Below are positions 33,217 to 41,859 of a DNA stretch of 64,000 bases, in pieces (the stretch's first letter is position 1; each line of letters starts with the position of its first letter). Under the pieces are notes generated by a model, which was not told the DNA's origin, did no database searches, and was given only the letters and a program-made list of their open reading frames with translations. Origin of the DNA: Hominimerdicola alba (GTDB taxonomy: Bacteria > Bacillota > Clostridia > Oscillospirales > Ruminococcaceae). Where the stretch lies: positions 324,321-388,320 of the forward strand of contig NZ_FOAT01000003.1 in assembly GCF_900109655.1 (NCBI RefSeq), written 5' to 3'. The position numbers were made by a program, and so were the translations under genes.

Positions 33217-33323
33217 ATTTTTTCAACTCCTAATTATATGTACGGCGAGATCATTCCGCCACTGTTTACTTGATTTTTTGTCCATCGAGGATACGATCAA
33301 CAGCTGATAACAAGCGCTTTTCA

Positions 33324-33683
33324 TTAGTCTTTATCGCTTGATTCTCCCTGTTTATCCTCGGCTTTCTTTTTGAAATTGAAAGCGTATATATCCTGGTTGT
33401 ATATCTTATAATTGGGGTCGAAGTCCTCTTCCTTTGAAGCTTCAAAGGCGCTGTGGACTTCGTAGTTTTCCTGGGGAGAATGTCCCGTGGCAGAATCCTC
33501 CACCCTTTCGGGCGCGGCAAGACCCTTGCGTTCGATCTTGTCTGCCAACTGAGGATTTTTCTTCTGTATCCATTTCGCCATTTTCGGCGTTACCAGACAA
33601 GCCAGCACTATCAGCACCATTATGATGCCGCATTTCAATGCCAGCGAGCCCAGCAGGTTCAGTAATTCGTGATTCGGATTCAT
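33324..33683 (-). CDS. Small single-span membrane protein
   Basis: 119 residues: one membrane segment at about 15-37 (KCGIIMVLIVLACLVTP) and a hydrophilic charged tail, probably cytoplasmic. No recognised family. The ATG is preceded by GAGGAACAAAA and overlaps the stop of the upstream gene (ATGA), so the pair is coupled. It ends the second MBOAT locus, about 110 bases before proS. Confidence 0.6.
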   Translation of the reverse strand: MNPNHELLNLLGSLALKCGIIMVLIVLACLVTPKMAKWIQKKNPQLADKIERKGLAAPERVEDSATGHSPQENYEVHSAFEASKEEDFDPNYKIYNQDIYAFNFKKKAEDKQGESSDKD

Positions 33684-34054
33684 TTTTGTTCCTCTGTTTC
33701 ATCGGGGTAATCCCAGAATTTTCCTTTATGGAAATTCGGGTTGCCCAAAGGCTTTGCTGTCAGTCTGAACATAACACAGCCGTCGGGACAGACTACGGTT
33801 TTGGTATACTTGCTGTCACCGCCGAGGTTTTCAAGGTCGCCGCCGCTGCGTACAGCTTCCATCAGCGGATACAGCATCATCATTGTTTTGGAGCATATGC
33901 CCTGACCGTCCTTATTTACGGGACAACCGTAGGTGCAGGTGTAGGTATCGCCGGGTTCTTCGCCGTTGCGGCAGTATCTTTCGGTCTTGTTTCCCCTGAG
34001 AAATCCCAATACTTTAACTGTGAATTCGTATTCCTCGTTATACCATTTTTTCAT
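33680..34054 (-). CDS. TIGR04076-like small cysteine-containing protein
   Basis: 124 residues with a conserved-looking Cys pattern: CRNGEEPGD, CTYGCPVNKDGQGICSK, LYPLMEAVRSGGDL and VVCPDGCVMFRL. This resembles the TIGR04076 family of small proteins with unknown function. No signal peptide. GGAGGTACACC precedes the ATG. It lies 61 bases after the second MBOAT gene and overlaps the next small gene. Confidence 0.65.
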   Translation of the reverse strand: MKKWYNEEYEFTVKVLGFLRGNKTERYCRNGEEPGDTYTCTYGCPVNKDGQGICSKTMMMLYPLMEAVRSGGDLENLGGDSKYTKTVVCPDGCVMFRLTAKPLGNPNFHKGKFWDYPDETEEQK

Positions 34055-34114
34055 GGTGTACCTCCGTCAGAAATGCTTACGATTCGGCGTAAGCGCCGTT
34101 ATGAAGCTATCCTC

Positions 34115-35560
34115 CTAGAACCTGAAATACAAAAACGGGTTGAAGGAGTTGCCTGCCAGATATGCCACCGATACTATGAACAGCAGGGTACATTCTGCGG
34201 GGACTATGACCGTTTCGTACATTGAGGGCTTATGCTTTGCCATGAATCCGCCTGCTTTTTTGATAAGCGGAGTGGAGCATACTATCGCCAGCATGAACAG
34301 AACTATGTTCTGTGTCAGCCAGAAAGCTGTCTGTCCGTTCCAGAGGGGAAGTCCGCCGAAGCCGAACATATTTTTCAGATTCTGTAAGAGCGCCGAGGTA
34401 TCTTCATAGGCGAAAATTCCCCAGCCAATAACTATCAGCAGAAGTGCATAGATATGCTGAACTATCTTTGGTGATTTTTTCAGGAGTTTCAGCAGGAAGT
34501 TTTTCTCCAGCAGGAGTATCACGCCGAAGTAAACGCCCCACATCATGAAATTCCAGTTAGCGCCGTGCCAGAAGCCTGTCAGGAACCATACCACCATGAT
34601 ATTGACGCACTGTCTTGCCTTGCCCTTGCGGTTTCCGCCAAGGGGGATATATACGTAATCCCTGAACCAGCTTGACAGTGAGATATGCCATCTGCGCCAG
34701 AATTCGGTGATGGAATCGGATATATAGGGGTAGTTGAAGTTTTCAAGGAAATCAAACCCAAACATCTTGCCGAGACCTATCGCCATATCGGAATAGCCCG
34801 AGAAATCGAAGTATATCTGGAAGGTATATGCGATTATGCCTATCCAGCTTGCGGCTACGCTGAGTTCGCTCTGAGGGGAGTTGGATATGCTGTCAAAAAG
34901 TTCACCCACCGCGTTAGCGATGATGACTTTCTTGCCCAGACCGATGCAGAAGCGCTTTACGCCCTCTGCAAACTTCTCGATGCTCTCGTCCCTGTGAACC
35001 AGCTGTTCAGCGACATCTATGTATCTGACAATAGGTCCTGCGATAAGCTGTGGGAACAATGCCACGTAGGTGCCAAGATGGAGTATATTCTTCTGGCACT
35101 TAACGTTGCCTTTGTATACGTCGATAACATAGGAGAGAGTCTGGAAGCTGTAGAAGCTTATGCCTATGGGCAGTGCCAGACCTGTGGGCTTTAGCTGTGT
35201 GCCTGCGGCGGAGTTTATCGTATTGATAAAGAAATCCGTATACTTGAAAAACAGCAGCAGTCCCAGATTCCAGACCACCGCTGTCATCATCGCGGCAAAA
35301 GGACCTTTGCTGTCCTTTTTATTTTCGGGCAGGCGGGTCTTATCCGCCAGTATGCCCGTGATGTATGCGACTGTTATGGACAGACACATCAGAAATATAT
35401 ATATTGGTTCGCCCCATGCGTAGAACACAAGGCTGAACAGGAACAGCACCGCGTTCTGGGCTGTTCTTGCGTGCTTTCTGAACAGTACGGGCATCAGGAA
35501 ATACATCAGCAGTACTGCGGGCAGGAAGCCAAAAAGGAAGGTCGTACTTGAAAAAAGCAT
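34115..35560 (-). CDS. Second MBOAT-family membrane O-acyltransferase
   Basis: 481 residues with ten or more hydrophobic segments, FWRRWHISLSSWFRDYVYIP and the active His in FLTGFWHGANWNF. It is clearly related to the MBOAT at 26064-27485 but not a close duplicate. It starts at the stop of the DUF4358 gene (TAATG overlap) and follows the SGNH gene, forming an SGNH-DUF4358-MBOAT set likely to acetylate a cell-surface polymer. No carrier protein is in this set. Confidence 0.93.
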   Translation of the reverse strand: MLFSSTTFLFGFLPAVLLMYFLMPVLFRKHARTAQNAVLFLFSLVFYAWGEPIYIFLMCLSITVAYITGILADKTRLPENKKDSKGPFAAMMTAVVWNLGLLLFFKYTDFFINTINSAAGTQLKPTGLALPIGISFYSFQTLSYVIDVYKGNVKCQKNILHLGTYVALFPQLIAGPIVRYIDVAEQLVHRDESIEKFAEGVKRFCIGLGKKVIIANAVGELFDSISNSPQSELSVAASWIGIIAYTFQIYFDFSGYSDMAIGLGKMFGFDFLENFNYPYISDSITEFWRRWHISLSSWFRDYVYIPLGGNRKGKARQCVNIMVVWFLTGFWHGANWNFMMWGVYFGVILLLEKNFLLKLLKKSPKIVQHIYALLLIVIGWGIFAYEDTSALLQNLKNMFGFGGLPLWNGQTAFWLTQNIVLFMLAIVCSTPLIKKAGGFMAKHKPSMYETVIVPAECTLLFIVSVAYLAGNSFNPFLYFRF

Positions 35561-36060
35561 TAACCGATTATCTCCTTAGCCTTTGCGCTGTCGCCTGATA
35601 CGCTGAAGAACACGTAATCGCCCTTTACAACAAGCACAGCATCATCCAGCTTGGGTGCCTGTTCAGGCTTATAATCGGTGAAAGTAGACTTCTGGTTAGC
35701 AAGTCTTATGGTAAGGCTTCCCTCGATGGATTCAACCATATCCTTGTTTGCTTCAAAGCAGGCGATCTCCTCGGGGGTAGCGCCTGTGGAGCTTACGTAT
35801 ACCTTTGCGGATTTGTAAGCCTCGGGTGAAACGCCCATTATCTTTTCGATCTTATCAGCATCAAATTCGATGAGGCTGTCCTCATAGGAGATATCGTTCT
35901 TCAGCTGATCTGCAACGGCTTTAACGTCGATATTCTCAACAGTTTCTGTCTTGGCACTATCGCCGCCCTTGTCGCTGTCTTCCTTTTTGCCGCAGGAAGC
36001 GCAGGCGCAGGTAACTGTCATAGCTGCAAGAATGATACATAATGTTTTTTTGATATTCAT
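35560..36060 (-). CDS. DUF4358 lipoprotein
   Basis: 166 residues from ATG 36060 (AGGTG 6 bases upstream); a GTG at 36069 is also possible. The signal peptide ends in a lipobox before Cys near residue 23 (CACASCGKK), then a Lys/Asp/Ser linker and a domain (about 50-160) typical of DUF4358, with YEDSLIEFD, SAKVYVSSTGATPEEIACFEA and VVKGDYVFFSVS. DUF4358 genes often sit beside MBOAT genes in Clostridia; their role is unknown. Overlaps the MBOAT start by one base. Confidence 0.85.
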   Translation of the reverse strand: MNIKKTLCIILAAMTVTCACASCGKKEDSDKGGDSAKTETVENIDVKAVADQLKNDISYEDSLIEFDADKIEKIMGVSPEAYKSAKVYVSSTGATPEEIACFEANKDMVESIEGSLTIRLANQKSTFTDYKPEQAPKLDDAVLVVKGDYVFFSVSGDSAKAKEIIG

Positions 36061-36099
36061 TTTACTCACCTTATCCTTTTAATCTTTATTGTCATACCA

Positions 36100-36981
36100 T
36101 CAGGTATTGTCTATTATGAAATTCTGCCAGTACAGGCAATAGTCGGCTGTCATGTGTATGCCGTCGGGAGAAGCTTCCTCGGGGAGGTAGCCGTTTTCGT
36201 CCGCAACCGCAGGAGAGCAGTCGAGGTAATGCAGACCCAGTTCGCCTGCCACCTTTTCTATCGAAGCGGTGAAAGTGCGGGCGTTCTCGTTATTAACAGC
36301 ATCGCCGTCCTGATCCTGAGATTCTGCCAGAGGAAGTATACCTATGAGGTATATCTCTGCATTGGGCTGATAGCTTTGTATCGTCTTGACCATCTCGGTA
36401 TAATGCTCCTCAAAGGTATCAACATAAGGCCAGCCCATCTCGTTGGTGCCGAAGCTTATGAAAACTCTGCCGAACTGGCGGGAGCTGAGTGCCTGCTGGA
36501 GAGTACCAACAGAACCGTCGCCCTGTGCTATCTCGGTGGAGGTCAGCACGGTGTCGATATTAAGTCCGACTGCGCACAGGAAAGTCGCCTGGGGCTTATC
36601 GGTACTGTTCATCATGCCGACAGTACGGCTGTCACCGATAAATACTGCATCACCCAGAGTATCGGCAGTATCCTTTGGGACAGTGTATGGGTGTTCGCCA
36701 TCTGAAATTTCGGGCGCTATGGAACTTGTTTCCTCTGTCACGGAGCTTTCAGGCTCTGCTTCGGAAGATTCAGTATCCTCCTGTTTCGCTTCATGCGAGG
36801 TTATTTCAATTTTGGGCGCAGTTTTTTCAGCCTTGGTGTCAACGGCGGGTTTGTGTGCTTCTTTCACGGCAGCAAACACCGACCAGCACACAGTAAACAG
36901 CATACACCCCAGACACAGGGCTGTGACCATATTCTGCTGCGCTTTTACGCGCCTTTTTCTGATAACCGAATTACTTTCCAT
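36100..36981 (-). CDS. SGNH/GDSL hydrolase-type membrane-anchored protein
   Basis: 293 residues. One membrane segment near residues 18-38, an acidic Ser/Glu linker, then an SGNH domain (about 100-293) with block I FIGDSRTVGM, the Asn of FGTNEMGW and the catalytic Asp-His in SPDGIHMTADY. Such proteins either deacetylate or acetylate surface glycans with an MBOAT partner, which is encoded 540 bases downstream. GAGGAAATGAAAG precedes the ATG. First gene of its operon. Confidence 0.88.
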   Translation of the reverse strand: MESNSVIRKRRVKAQQNMVTALCLGCMLFTVCWSVFAAVKEAHKPAVDTKAEKTAPKIEITSHEAKQEDTESSEAEPESSVTEETSSIAPEISDGEHPYTVPKDTADTLGDAVFIGDSRTVGMMNSTDKPQATFLCAVGLNIDTVLTSTEIAQGDGSVGTLQQALSSRQFGRVFISFGTNEMGWPYVDTFEEHYTEMVKTIQSYQPNAEIYLIGILPLAESQDQDGDAVNNENARTFTASIEKVAGELGLHYLDCSPAVADENGYLPEEASPDGIHMTADYCLYWQNFIIDNT

Positions 36982-37015
36982 CTTTCATTTCCTCTGAACA
37001 CAACTAGATAAGTAT

Positions 37016-37044
37016 ATCATACCATATTTCCGAGATATTTGCAA
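37016..37044 (-). promoter_or_regulatory. Promoter of the SGNH-DUF4358-MBOAT operon
   Basis: On the minus strand TTGCAA (37044-37039), 17-base spacer, TATGAT (37021-37016), 35 bases before the SGNH start. Confidence 0.8.
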
Positions 37045-37096
37045 GTACATTCTTGAAATTTAGTATTATCGCACCTAGTTTTCTTTAGGGCATACA

Positions 37097-37126
37097 AAAG
37101 GCAGGCACAAGAATATGCCTGCCTTT
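37097..37126 (-). terminator. Terminator of the spoIID-maf unit
   Basis: AAAGGCAGGCA / TGCCTGCCTTT stem with an 8-base loop, 7 bases after the maf stop. On the minus strand it is followed by TGTATG, so the T-run is the TTTT at the stem end. Confidence 0.8.
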
Positions 37127-37133
37127 GTTGATG

Positions 37134-37721
37134 TTAATCTAACATTTCATGCAGCTTGCCGGCAAGCTTGGATACGGGCAGTCCAACAACGTTGAAGAAA
37201 TCGCCCTCGATCTTATCCACGAGAAGCGTTCCCTCGCCCTGTATGCCGTAAGCGCCAGCCTTATCCATCGGTTCGCCCGTATTGATATAATCCTCTATCT
37301 CCTCATCGGTGAGATCCTTGAACCAGACCTTTGTTGTTTCGGTAAAGGTATCGGTATGACCTTTATAGCTGATGGATACTCCTGTATCAACGGTATGCAT
37401 ACGCCCCGAAAGAAGTCTGAGCATACGCGCCGCATCTTCTTTGTCCTTGGGTTTTCCGAGTATCTCGCCGTCAGCGGTAGTAACTACCGTATCACAGCCG
37501 ATAACGACTGCTTTCTGGTAAACGTCGGCAATGCACTTGCACTTCTGGAATGACAGAAAACCGGGAACATCGCCTGCACTCAGTGCCTCGGGGACTGCTT
37601 CTCCACAGTCGGCAGGTATCACCCTGAATGACGGACATATAAGCTGCATAAGTTCTTTTCTTCTCGGTGATGCTGATGCAAGTATCACATCATATTCCAT
37701 CAGCAGATTTTTGATAGTCAA
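37134..37721 (-). CDS. maf: Maf-family nucleotide pyrophosphatase
   Basis: 195 residues with SASPRRKELM, VIGCDTVVTTADGEILGKP and the YINTGEPMDKAGAYGIQG segment of Maf/HAM1-fold proteins, which hydrolyse non-canonical nucleoside triphosphates. The TTG at 37721 lies 8 bases after GGAGGG; an ATG at codon 8 gives the conserved start but lacks a ribosome site. The gene begins 2 bases before the spoIID stop region, so the two are coupled. Confidence 0.9.
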   Translation of the reverse strand: MTIKNLLMEYDVILASASPRRKELMQLICPSFRVIPADCGEAVPEALSAGDVPGFLSFQKCKCIADVYQKAVVIGCDTVVTTADGEILGKPKDKEDAARMLRLLSGRMHTVDTGVSISYKGHTDTFTETTKVWFKDLTDEEIEDYINTGEPMDKAGAYGIQGEGTLLVDKIEGDFFNVVGLPVSKLAGKLHEMLD

Positions 37722-37723
37722 AC

Positions 37724-39274
37724 TTAATACCCTCCATTTTGCTCATACGACCAGTTGCTGTCTGAATCGTAGTAGCCTCCGTTATCATAACCGCCGTTAT
37801 CGTAGGTAGTATCAGATGTATAGGTCGTATCCGAAGACCACTGGTCATCGGAAGCGGAATAATCCGACCACTGCGAAGTGGTATCGCTGTAACCGTAATC
37901 GGTCTGCGGTGCGGTATAACCTGTATTGTCATCAGCTGCGGTATTCGTAGTTGAAGTATCGCTGCTGTTGTCCTCGGGCGGTTCCTCCGAGCCTTCTGCG
38001 GGCTTGGAGAGTTCAAGCTTTGCATCGACGTAATAGTGGGTCAGTATCTGGTCGTATGTCCAGCCGTTTTCAGCGTAGTAATGTGCGCCCCACTGTGACA
38101 TACCAACACCGTGTCCCCAGCCGCAGGAAGTGAATGTGAATTCGCCGTCCTTGTACTTTATGGTGATGGCGTTGGATTTAAGACCCATCATATTACAGAG
38201 CTGATTGCCTGTAAGCTTGCAGTTATCTCTGCCGTCGATGGTGACGGTATCGATATAAACAACGCTGTATGCTCTGTCGATAGTAAACCACTTGGTCTGG
38301 TCATCTGAAAGAGTGATGCCGAAGCGTCCCTCAAGCATGGACTTGACCTGTGATTTGGTATATGTTTTTTCGATGCCCCAGTTTACATCCTGGCTGTCGA
38401 ATTCGCTTTCAACGCATTTAAGGTAGGGATAATCCATGCTCCAGATATCGCCTGCGGTAGTGGTATAACCCGCACTTGATGCTGAATAAACCGCATTGAT
38501 TATCTCGCCGTCATAGTGCATAGCCTGACCTTCAACGGATTCAACTATGCTCTCAAGCTTGGAGGAATAGCCGTATCTAAGACCTATGGTCGGTGTCAGA
38601 CCGTGCTCCTGATTGAATCTCAGGTGAGAATATGCAGCGACTATCTGCGCTTTTATCGCATCGTCGTCCCATGTATCGCCTATCTCGTTATTGACCATCA
38701 GGCAGAGAAGTTCATGACCGTTCATAACAACGGTAGAGCCTGAGTTTTCATCATGCACCCTGAAATACTCGCCAGCCACGCTTCTGGTAGCTGTAAGCTT
38801 CTGGGGGGCTGCCTTTTCGGGATAATAGATAAGAGTATCCTGCTCGGGGAAAGGCACTGTGAAATCGTCGGGGTCGGTGATAGCGGGGCTGTTGACCTTG
38901 AATCCCTTGCACTTTGTTTCAGCAGCGGACATATCATAATCGCTTATGGCTGCTTTTTTATACTTGGGGAAAGTCATCTTTTTCACAGTAGGCTCGGCTT
39001 CAGCCTTTTCGGGTTCCTGCTTTTTCTCAGCCACGGGAGCTGTCTTTTTCTCCACGGCAGGCTTAGGGACAGGCTTTTCTGCTTTCTGTGTTACGGCAGA
39101 TCTTACGGTCTCTTTTGCTTCTACCCTTTTGGCAGGGTTGAAAGCGCTGTCAGTCAGCATCAGCAGTCCGCAGCCGCCGGTGACGGCAACGCCTGTTATA
39201 AGCATCCTGATATGTGCCGCAAGCTGTCTTCCGACAGATGCCTTGCTGTTATTTTCGTCTTTAGTCTTGCTCAT
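37724..39274 (-). CDS. SpoIID/LytB-domain protein with Gly/Tyr/Ser/Asp-rich tail
   Basis: 516 residues from ATG 39274 (9 bases after GAGGT; a GTG lies one codon earlier). A membrane segment near residues 26-46 and a Lys/Glu/Pro-rich linker precede the SpoIID domain (about 160-425) with NNEIGDTWDDDAIKAQIVAA, YSASSAGYTT and CGWGHGVGMSQWGA. SpoIID proteins are lytic transglycosylases acting on denuded peptidoglycan. The last 85 residues are a low-complexity Tyr/Gly/Asp/Ser/Thr tail. Promoter and upstream terminator lie at 39334-39390. Confidence 0.9.
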   Translation of the reverse strand: MSKTKDENNSKASVGRQLAAHIRMLITGVAVTGGCGLLMLTDSAFNPAKRVEAKETVRSAVTQKAEKPVPKPAVEKKTAPVAEKKQEPEKAEAEPTVKKMTFPKYKKAAISDYDMSAAETKCKGFKVNSPAITDPDDFTVPFPEQDTLIYYPEKAAPQKLTATRSVAGEYFRVHDENSGSTVVMNGHELLCLMVNNEIGDTWDDDAIKAQIVAAYSHLRFNQEHGLTPTIGLRYGYSSKLESIVESVEGQAMHYDGEIINAVYSASSAGYTTTAGDIWSMDYPYLKCVESEFDSQDVNWGIEKTYTKSQVKSMLEGRFGITLSDDQTKWFTIDRAYSVVYIDTVTIDGRDNCKLTGNQLCNMMGLKSNAITIKYKDGEFTFTSCGWGHGVGMSQWGAHYYAENGWTYDQILTHYYVDAKLELSKPAEGSEEPPEDNSSDTSTTNTAADDNTGYTAPQTDYGYSDTTSQWSDYSASDDQWSSDTTYTSDTTYDNGGYDNGGYYDSDSNWSYEQNGGY

Positions 39275-39333
39275 CACAAAATTACCTCAAACGTTTAAGA
39301 TTCAGTGTTTAGGGCTGAAAGCCCACACTGTAT

Positions 39334-39361
39334 AGTTTACCAAATAAAGAGAAAAAGTCAA
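39334..39361 (-). promoter_or_regulatory. Possible promoter of spoIID-maf
   Basis: On the minus strand TTGACT (39361-39356), 16-base spacer, TAAACT (39339-39334). The -35 box is followed by TTTTTC as in the secA and cotH promoters. The -10 box is weak. Confidence 0.55.
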
Positions 39362-39390
39362 GACAAAACTTATGTCTGCCCTGACTTTTC
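39352..39390 (-). terminator. Terminator of the sortase-sleB unit
   Basis: On the minus strand AAAAGTCA (bulge) AGACA pairs with TGTCT and TGACTTTT, then a TCTCTTT tract. It follows the sleB stop by about 50 bases and overlaps the spoIID promoter. Confidence 0.65.
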
Positions 39391-39440
39391 GTATGTCTTA
39401 CCAAATGCTGCACAAAAACTGTTCAGAGCCGTTATGCACT

Positions 39441-40568
39441 TTACCAGTTCTTGAAATACCTCTGACCATCCACTTCGAGGCAGAACTGCAGGGTCTCAAA
39501 CCATGCTGAGATAGCACCGCCGCAATATCTTGGAGCGTAGTAGTAAGTCGCGCCGTTGGTGTTATCTTCACCCTTGAGCGCCCTTAACGCGCAGTCTCTT
39601 GTGTTCTGCGTGGGTACTGTAGTTCCGTTGTAGTAGCCGTAGATAGCATCAAACTGTTCGGGAGCTGTGAGCACTGCCGAGATAGAGTCCGGGAACTGGC
39701 TCGATTTTACCCTGTTGATGATAACATTAGCAACTGCGATCTTGCTCGCTTCGGAACAATTGCCTACTTCGCCCTGAAGTACGTAGCACAGCATCTCGAA
39801 TTCATCATCGGTATAGCTGATGACGGTATCTGCGCTGCCCTTGTCTTCAAGCTTGATAACGGTCTTGTCCTCTTTTTCTTCGGACTTATCGTCCTTCTTT
39901 TCCTCGGTGTTTTTGCTGTCGGGGGTCTTACCTGTAAAGTACTCAGCCATCGCATAGCCCTTTATCTCGCCATGTCTTACCGAATACCACACACCGTCAT
40001 CGGTGCATCCGTCAACAACGACCCTTGTGTCTGTGTCGAGTACTTCAAGTGCTTCCGCGCTTTTGCTGGGTTCTGCCCTGAGATTTACGGGCGACTCAAC
40101 ATAAAGGAAGGTCTTGGAAATACTTTTGACCTTGTTTTTGGTTTTCTGTTCGGTCTCAGCCTTGACCGTCTCTTTGCTTGTCTTTTTCTCCTTGGCTGAT
40201 GCTGTCGTCTCAGTTGCGGAGGAGCTTGTCTTTTTGCCTGCTTCCGTTACCGAAGTGGTCTCGGGAGCTGAAACTTCTCCGAACTCATACTCGTTGATAC
40301 TCGCCTTTCTCCATGTGACGGTATCCAGTGCGGTATACGCACCCTCATCTCTCGCTGTGTCGGTGGTGTTTACATTCGCAGCCTTTGTTTCTCTGCCGAT
40401 CTCTGCTTCTGCTCCTGCATTTCTGCCAAGCAGTCCGCATACGCTTATTGTACCTACGGTGAGTACGCACAGTGCGCTGCTTCCAAGCAAAGTTCCGACC
40501 TTTCTCACGGACGGCTTCGCGGAATTCCGTTTAGCAGCCCTTGATCTTTTCTGCTTCATTTCTATCAC
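39441..40568 (-). CDS. SleB-type cell wall hydrolase with SH3 domain
   Basis: 375 residues from GTG 40568 (an ATG three codons later is also possible; neither spacing from AAAGG is ideal). A signal/membrane segment lies at about 28-50, a Thr/Lys/Glu linker follows, then an SH3-like domain (about 150-205: SPVNLRAEPSKSAE, KGYAMAEYF) and the Hydrolase_2/SleB domain (about 255-375: LCYVLQGEVGNCS, AVANVIINRVKS, ALRALKGEDNTNGATYYYAP). It likely cleaves peptidoglycan outside the membrane. Confidence 0.88.
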   Translation of the reverse strand: MIEMKQKRSRAAKRNSAKPSVRKVGTLLGSSALCVLTVGTISVCGLLGRNAGAEAEIGRETKAANVNTTDTARDEGAYTALDTVTWRKASINEYEFGEVSAPETTSVTEAGKKTSSSATETTASAKEKKTSKETVKAETEQKTKNKVKSISKTFLYVESPVNLRAEPSKSAEALEVLDTDTRVVVDGCTDDGVWYSVRHGEIKGYAMAEYFTGKTPDSKNTEEKKDDKSEEKEDKTVIKLEDKGSADTVISYTDDEFEMLCYVLQGEVGNCSEASKIAVANVIINRVKSSQFPDSISAVLTAPEQFDAIYGYYNGTTVPTQNTRDCALRALKGEDNTNGATYYYAPRYCGGAISAWFETLQFCLEVDGQRYFKNW

Positions 40569-40694
40569 ATTACCTTTCCGGGAGCCCCTTGCGAGACTTC
40601 CTGTCCGCAGCCGTGAGAGATGCTGCGGAGCTTTATATTTTATACACCGGCGGATCCGATGTAATAAGCATAAAGCAAGTGATGACTTATGTCA

Positions 40695-41774
40695 TCAGTA
40701 ATCCCAGCCTTTATAGACTGTTTTGTTCCCGTAGATATCTTTCCATATCTTCGGGAAGTAGATATCCTTGTCCGCTCTTTCCTTGTAGGAAGCTTTTATA
40801 GCGTCGATATCATCATCGGGTGTCAGCTTCTTAGCGACTATTACCCATCTTACGCCTTCTTTCACCAGCTTTGAGCAGGTGGAGAGGGTTATATACTTAT
40901 CGTCTTCGGTACACTTTATATCGCTTGAGTACCATGACCTCCTTGTAATCTCATTATACCATTCATCGAACCTGTACTGTTCGTCGTTGAAATCTCTGTA
41001 GCCTATGTACTCCCAGAGATCGCCGTTATCGTCTTTTGCATCGGTATTTATCATAAAGCAGCTGACGATGGCGTATTTGCACTTGCTCTCATATATCGAA
41101 TTAAATTCGATTATCGCGTGATCCTTCAGGAAATCCACGCCCTGTTCATACTCTGACAGGTGAGTGAAGCTTGTGCCCAGCCAACCCATATGGTGGCCGA
41201 ATATCGTGATATTATCGGACTGACGCTCTTCGCTGATAATACTCCATGAGTCGGCGAAAATACTGCCCGATTCATAGTAGTTACCATCAATATCCTTGTA
41301 AAGATACTCGTCATTGTTCTTACCCTGAAGAACAGGGAAGCTCATATACTCATCACCGTCGGAGTCCTTGAAGCCGGGTATCTTTAACCAGCCCACAACA
41401 TCATCATTGCGGTCTAAAAGTTTTTTATCCTTGACCCACTTCTGTACCTCACGCTTTTTGTAAGATTCATCGGGGTCTGCGATATCTATATCATCGCTGC
41501 CGGTATTTACCTCATAGTCCACATTTTCATCGAACTTGGGTTCATACTGTTCAACGAGACCGTGTGCTCGCGATCTTTCTCCCTTTGTGGTGCTGAGATA
41601 GCTTTTCAGCTGACCGAGCGATACACAGAAGAGTCCAACCGAAGCTATGAAAACTATCTTGCGGATTACCTCGCTGCTTTTATCGCCCTTCCAGGGGATA
41701 AAGTATCTTATCAGACCACCTTTATTTGATCCTTCGTTATCGTTAAAATTTGCTGATCCTCTTGACATTGCCAT
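40695..41774 (-). CDS. Class B sortase, copy 1
   Basis: 359 residues. One membrane segment (about 38-58) anchors an extracytoplasmic sortase domain with the catalytic His in IFGHHMGWLG (194/195), Cys300 in TLSTCSK and Arg309. It ends in KGWDY. Sortases join surface proteins to the wall. The next gene upstream is a paralog of about 60% visual similarity. GAGTAATGATAAA precedes the ATG. No LPxTG-like substrate is seen in the window. Confidence 0.92.
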   Translation of the reverse strand: MAMSRGSANFNDNEGSNKGGLIRYFIPWKGDKSSEVIRKIVFIASVGLFCVSLGQLKSYLSTTKGERSRAHGLVEQYEPKFDENVDYEVNTGSDDIDIADPDESYKKREVQKWVKDKKLLDRNDDVVGWLKIPGFKDSDGDEYMSFPVLQGKNNDEYLYKDIDGNYYESGSIFADSWSIISEERQSDNITIFGHHMGWLGTSFTHLSEYEQGVDFLKDHAIIEFNSIYESKCKYAIVSCFMINTDAKDDNGDLWEYIGYRDFNDEQYRFDEWYNEITRRSWYSSDIKCTEDDKYITLSTCSKLVKEGVRWVIVAKKLTPDDDIDAIKASYKERADKDIYFPKIWKDIYGNKTVYKGWDY

Positions 41775-41859
41775 TTTATCATTACTCCTCGACTTTCAGG
41801 GTCATACCCTTTGTCAAGTCTTTTTTGCTGATCTGTTGTTAGTTGTTGTTAGTAATAAT

